DNA of 27,897 bases, from assembly GCA_964572955.1 (NCBI GenBank), contig CAZNGY010000028.1, positions 1 through 27,897 on the forward strand. Reading direction: 5' to 3'. Shown in pieces: positions 24,735-27,897 of the stretch (position 1 is the first letter of the stretch; each line of letters starts with the position of its first letter). Origin of the DNA: UBA3775 sp964572955 (GTDB lineage Bacteria > Bacillota > Clostridia > Lachnospirales > Lachnospiraceae). The notes under the pieces are model-generated. The model made no database searches. It was not told where the DNA came from and saw only the letters and a list, made by a program, of their open reading frames with translations. The position numbers and the translations under genes were made by a program.

Positions 24735-25640
24735 TTACTTTTTCTTTTTGTTCGAATCCTTTTTTCCGGATATTTTTTTTACAAAACCATTGCTCTTAAC
24801 CGCATTTCTCTTCTTTGCCGCATTAAGTGCCGCCCTGTCTATCTGCATATCGGACAATTTACTTTTGAGATACATTTCATCAATTCCCCTTATAAGCTGT
24901 CCGTTTCTTGCCAGTGAGACTTTTCCTGTTTCTTCTGAAACAATGATTATCAGTCCGTCTACAACCTCACTCAATCCGACACCTGCTCTATGCCTTGTTC
25001 CAAGTTCCTTACTGAGCTGCATATTATCAGAAACCGGAAGAATACATGTTGCCGCTGTTATTTTATCATTCTTTATTATTACAGCACCATCGTGAAGCGG
25101 AGTATTATGTTCAAATATGTTAATAAGTAAAGCCGCCGTTACATCTGCATTAAGCATAATTCCCGTGCTCTCATATTCGCCAAGCGGTGACTCTCCTTCA
25201 ATTACCATAAGTGCTCCTGTTTTGCACTTTGCCATCTCAAATGTTGCGGTCACAATTTCCTGTATTGTTTTATCAGAAAATTTTTTGTTTGTATTTTTAA
25301 AATCAAAGGTAAAAAGCGAAATATTTCTTCTGCCAAGCTGTTCAAGACCTCTTCTGAGCTCCGGCTGAAATATAATCATTAAAGCGATGATTCCTACGTT
25401 AATTGTGTTTGCGAAAATCCATATAATTGCCTGAAACTGAAATATGGCTGCAATTACCCAGATAATGATTAAAACAATGAGTCCCTTAAGGAGTGACCAT
25501 GCTTTAGTATCCCTTATCCACCCGATAACATAATAAATCAGCAACGCAAAAATGATTATTTCAACTATGTCCGTAAGCATCAGATTATCCGGTAAAAGAT
25601 AACTGAAGAAAGATGATAATGAATTTATGAGCTTACTCAT
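24735..25640 (-). CDS. cdaA: Diadenylate cyclase CdaA
   Basis: 301 residues. About three N-terminal membrane segments (roughly 23-41, 52-70 and 72-91) precede the DAC domain with its two ATP-binding motifs, DGA (184-186) and RHR (216-218). It makes c-di-AMP from two ATP, a messenger that controls potassium and osmolyte balance and wall strength. The usual length is about 275; the extra part is a Lys-rich C-terminal tail (about 275-301). GGAGG lies five bases before the ATG. It is the third gene of a six-gene operon. Confidence 0.95.
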   Translation of the reverse strand: MSKLINSLSSFFSYLLPDNLMLTDIVEIIIFALLIYYVIGWIRDTKAWSLLKGLIVLIIIWVIAAIFQFQAIIWIFANTINVGIIALMIIFQPELRRGLEQLGRRNISLFTFDFKNTNKKFSDKTIQEIVTATFEMAKCKTGALMVIEGESPLGEYESTGIMLNADVTAALLINIFEHNTPLHDGAVIIKNDKITAATCILPVSDNMQLSKELGTRHRAGVGLSEVVDGLIIIVSEETGKVSLARNGQLIRGIDEMYLKSKLSDMQIDRAALNAAKKRNAVKSNGFVKKISGKKDSNKKKK

Positions 25641-25651
25641 ATTTTCCTCCG

Positions 25652-27073
25652 TTAGTTAATATCATTATTTCGCTGTGTTCCTGCTTGAGAACTTTTTTTT
25701 GTTTCTGTCTGTGTACGTGGCTGTGTTCCCGTTCGGATAACCCTTTGTGTTCCCGTCTGCGTACGTGACTGTGTCCCTGTCCTTACAGTTCTTTGTGTTC
25801 CTGCCTGCGTACGTGGCTGTGTTCCTGTTCGCACAGCTTTTTGTGTTCCTGTCTGTCTTTGACTTACTCTGGCAGACTCACCGTTTCCGGCATTTCTTTC
25901 CAAAGAAGATTTTTCCTGTGGTCTTGCAGGTCTTCTTATACTCTGTCCGGATATCATACCCGATTTTATTTCCGCATCAGATATACTCTTCACTCTGAGT
26001 GCATCCTCTTTAGATAAAGAAGTCGTATTTACATCTCCTCCTGCAGTTTTAAATCTTGGAGAAATCTTCCTTACATATTCATTCATAAGACCGTCTTCGT
26101 TGTAAATATCATCATCTATATCATCTTTTTTCTCAGGACTTATTACGTGCTTATAAGTTATTTTTTTACTTGGTGCCTTAATCTTAGGAACTGCTCTTAC
26201 GTAATAATAATAATCGTCATCCTCAAATTGTACATTTTCAACGGTTGCATAGCTTAAAGGCCTGTAAATAAACAATATCACATACGAAACTGCTCCCGAA
26301 ATTATTGAAAAAATAACAACAGTTAAAATCGATATATCAAGTTGGAACTTGAAACCAAGGATTATATATCCGATAATGCATGTAAGTACTCCTGTTGCCG
26401 CCGCAATTTCAAAAGCGTAATCCATCTTCATATTTCTTATTACATAAACGACAATTATAACTAATGCAAAAACAATCATCGTAACTATCATTGACTGATT
26501 TTTCAATACACCGTCAATCACCTGAATATAAAGGTCAAACGGACTGTCAGCCTCTTTAACCTGCTCAAGTGTTCCTGCATTGCGGTTAATTCCCTTAAGA
26601 AAATAATAAGCAAATACTCCCACACAAACAGGTATTATGGAAACAGGTGTCGATACAAGACCGAAAGTAATAGGAAAAGCAAAATGCATCTTTATCCCCA
26701 TTGCAAGAGGTACTCCGGCAATAACCGCTCCATACTTTGTGATGTATCTGATAAAGAAACAGTACATTATTGCTGTTATGAATAAAACCGTAGCCGCCAT
26801 CAAAAGTGATACTGAATAAAGCTGCAGTACCACATATAAAACCATCATAATGATTCCCAAAGAAAACGGCAGGAACGTACAAATGAACGAAAATGCCACC
26901 ATTATAAACATTCCTGAAAATTTTCCGTTATAATCAACCAATCTGTGACATCCGTAAAAGGAAAGAAAGCAAAATAAAAATTTTGCGATATAATTTATAG
27001 GCATAGCTGCCTTACGATAAATCTCCATTATCTTATTTCGAACTGCTAAAATCTGCGTCATTAATGTTTCCAA
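25652..27073 (-). CDS. Multi-pass membrane protein with Thr/Gln/Arg repeat tail
   Basis: 473 residues; family not recognised. The first 300 or so residues hold about eight hydrophobic segments. A cytoplasmic-looking charged region follows with a run of acidic residues and tyrosines (DDDYYYY), then a basic low-complexity tail with three 16-residue repeats of the RTGTQ-x-RTQ-x-GTQ type. The start is uncertain: TTG at 27073 has GGAGG eleven bases upstream, inside the end of the previous gene, while an ATG at 27061 has only a weak site. It lies directly upstream of cdaA (11 bases) and three bases after the 150-residue gene. A scaffold role for the CdaA complex is possible but only inferred from position. 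Confidence 0.78.
   Translation of the reverse strand: METLMTQILAVRNKIMEIYRKAAMPINYIAKFLFCFLSFYGCHRLVDYNGKFSGMFIMVAFSFICTFLPFSLGIIMMVLYVVLQLYSVSLLMAATVLFITAIMYCFFIRYITKYGAVIAGVPLAMGIKMHFAFPITFGLVSTPVSIIPVCVGVFAYYFLKGINRNAGTLEQVKEADSPFDLYIQVIDGVLKNQSMIVTMIVFALVIIVVYVIRNMKMDYAFEIAAATGVLTCIIGYIILGFKFQLDISILTVVIFSIISGAVSYVILFIYRPLSYATVENVQFEDDDYYYYVRAVPKIKAPSKKITYKHVISPEKKDDIDDDIYNEDGLMNEYVRKISPRFKTAGGDVNTTSLSKEDALRVKSISDAEIKSGMISGQSIRRPARPQEKSSLERNAGNGESARVSQRQTGTQKAVRTGTQPRTQAGTQRTVRTGTQSRTQTGTQRVIRTGTQPRTQTETKKSSQAGTQRNNDIN
25697..25862 (-). repeat. 48-bp tandem repeats encoding the RTGTQ tail
   Basis: The hexamer GTACGT recurs at 25713, 25761 and 25809, exactly 48 bases apart, within copies of a 48-base unit. 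They encode the 16-residue repeats near the C-terminus of the membrane protein. Copies differ at several bases, so the array is not brand new. Confidence 0.88.
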
Positions 27074-27076
27074 GGA

Positions 27077-27529
27077 TTAGTCTTCCTCCAATTCCTTTAT
27101 TTTTTCATCTTTTTCGTTCATCTTATTTATCCTGCCAAGATTACGGTAATAATCCGAAACACGTCCTCTTGAATTTTTGTATTTCAGATTATAAATAAAT
27201 AATGAAGCCGCAACATAAATAATGATGAAAATTATATAAAAGCCTATAATCTTTGTTAAAAGCGTTTTGTAGTCAATTATAAAAGCTTTTTCTATAAACA
27301 TGTTAAGATTGTATATCAGATACATGCCACAAAAAATCAGATACCCCAATGTTGTAAAAACAATTGTTTTTACAACATTAAACCTTACATAATCAGGTCT
27401 GAAATATTTCGATATTTCTATATCCTCACTGCCATCATGCTTTTCATAAATTGAGCACTTGGTCATAAGTTTTGTCTTTTCTACATTTATCATAAAGCTC
27501 CATTCCTGACCTTTTAACAAACTGGTCAT
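27077..27529 (-). CDS. Small membrane protein of unknown function, first gene of the c-di-AMP operon
   Basis: 150 residues; not recognised. AGGAG lies five bases before the ATG at 27529, which supports this start over a later in-frame ATG. Residues 1-50 are polar and charged, two membrane segments follow (about 54-75 and 92-114), and the C-terminus (about 130-150) is highly charged and ends in acidic residues, with a coiled-coil-like pattern. The stop is three bases before the start of the 473-residue membrane protein, so the two are coupled. It heads the operon with cdaA, cdaR, the HPr-like gene and glf. No convincing promoter was found upstream. Confidence 0.75.
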   Translation of the reverse strand: MTSLLKGQEWSFMINVEKTKLMTKCSIYEKHDGSEDIEISKYFRPDYVRFNVVKTIVFTTLGYLIFCGMYLIYNLNMFIEKAFIIDYKTLLTKIIGFYIIFIIIYVAASLFIYNLKYKNSRGRVSDYYRNLGRINKMNEKDEKIKELEED

Positions 27530-27747
27530 TAATACTCCTATAGGTATAATTCCCCATGCTGATATTCATTTAATGATATCATATTTCAGTGTCTTATACC
27601 AGCTGTTTTTTGTCACTTTATTTCATTTAAAACCCATATTTTTATCTTTTATTGTTATCCTTCCCATTTTTTAGCTTTTTCCGCTTCAAATGTTCCTTTT
27701 TATAAATTTTATCCTATATTATGGTCTTTTACCCCTGTTACACTATT

Positions 27748-27790
27748 AAAGGCACAGTCGATGGATACAAAATCCATTAACTGTGCCTTT
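27748..27790. terminator. Terminator downstream of the right-edge gene
   Basis: AAAGGCACAGT (27748-27758) and ACTGTGCCTTT (27780-27790) form the outer stem, with ATGGAT and ATCCAT forming an inner stem. T-runs are short on both sides. The 220 bases between here and 27529 are AT-rich and show no gene. Confidence 0.6.
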
Positions 27791-27811
27791 CCATTGTTTT
27801 ATCATCTTTGA

Positions 27812-27897
27812 TCAGCGTAAGTTGATAACATCGTATTCTTCAGTGTCCACGCCGTATTTTTCAATAAATTTCTTTGCAAGCATACGATAACGCCGTG
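27812..27897 (-). CDS. C-terminal fragment of an unidentified protein; partial at right edge
   Basis: The last 28 codons or so of a minus-strand gene, entering from the right edge and ending at TGA (27814-27812). The peptide includes RMLAKKFIEKYGVDTEEYDV and ends in INLR. The amphipathic, Lys/Glu-rich character fits a cytoplasmic protein, and a terminator hairpin follows. It is too short to assign a family. Confidence 0.6.
   Translation of the reverse strand, partial: RRYRMLAKKFIEKYGVDTEEYDVINLR

Noticed and set aside
25747..26017. Plus-strand Cys/Phe-rich frames opposite the RTGTQ repeats
   Set aside because: They are shadows of the repeats on the coding strand, with no ribosome binding site.
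27573..27582. ATGATATCAT palindrome upstream of the 150-residue gene
   Set aside because: Short and AT-rich, with no promoter boxes placed around it; expected by chance.

Overview
The window is low-GC bacterial chromosome, most likely from an anaerobic Firmicute of the Clostridia (Lachnospiraceae-like). This is inferred from gene content: a dgt-dnaG-rpoD-trmK block, a class A RNase P RNA, a CdaA/YbbR pair, queH, a Csp-like subtilase, strong AGGAGG ribosome binding sites and TTGACA/TATAAT-type promoters. No tRNA, rRNA operon, insertion sequence, prophage or CRISPR array was seen. Gene density is high and most genes lie on the minus strand.

Layout. (1) 1-1291: a G3E/CobW GTPase cut by the left edge, ending in Cys/His tandem repeats, followed upstream by rnpB. 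(2) 1319-7822: a co-directional housekeeping block, read dgt, dnaG, rpoD, trmK and a TGS-uridine-kinase-like protein. (3) 7823-8206: a regulatory gap with divergent promoters and several repeats. (4) 8207-11521: an FHA-FtsW/RodA fusion with a short class B penicillin-binding protein, a likely peptidoglycan polymerase/transpeptidase pair. (5) 11633-16270 on the minus strand: a Csp-like subtilase, an aminotransferase, hisC and queH. (6) 16473-18014: an LCP-family wall-polymer ligase with a structured leader. (7) 18186-21631: an operon of a polyprenyl-phosphate sugar transferase, a divergent ClpX-like unfoldase and a small membrane protein. (8) 21821-21988: a divergent 55-residue membrane peptide. 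(9) 22081-27529: a six-gene operon of two membrane proteins, diadenylate cyclase cdaA, its YbbR regulator, an HPr paralogue and UDP-galactopyranose mutase. (10) 27812-27897: the C-terminal end of one more gene.

How it fits together. Apart from the replication/transcription block, the genes mainly serve the cell envelope: septal or lateral wall synthesis, a surface polysaccharide containing galactofuranose (sugar transferase, Glf, LCP ligase), and c-di-AMP control of wall and turgor. The least expected parts are the ClpX paralogue inside the polysaccharide operon, the promoter and attenuator-like leader of that operon, the HPr paralogue in the c-di-AMP operon, and the FHA domain fused to the SEDS polymerase.
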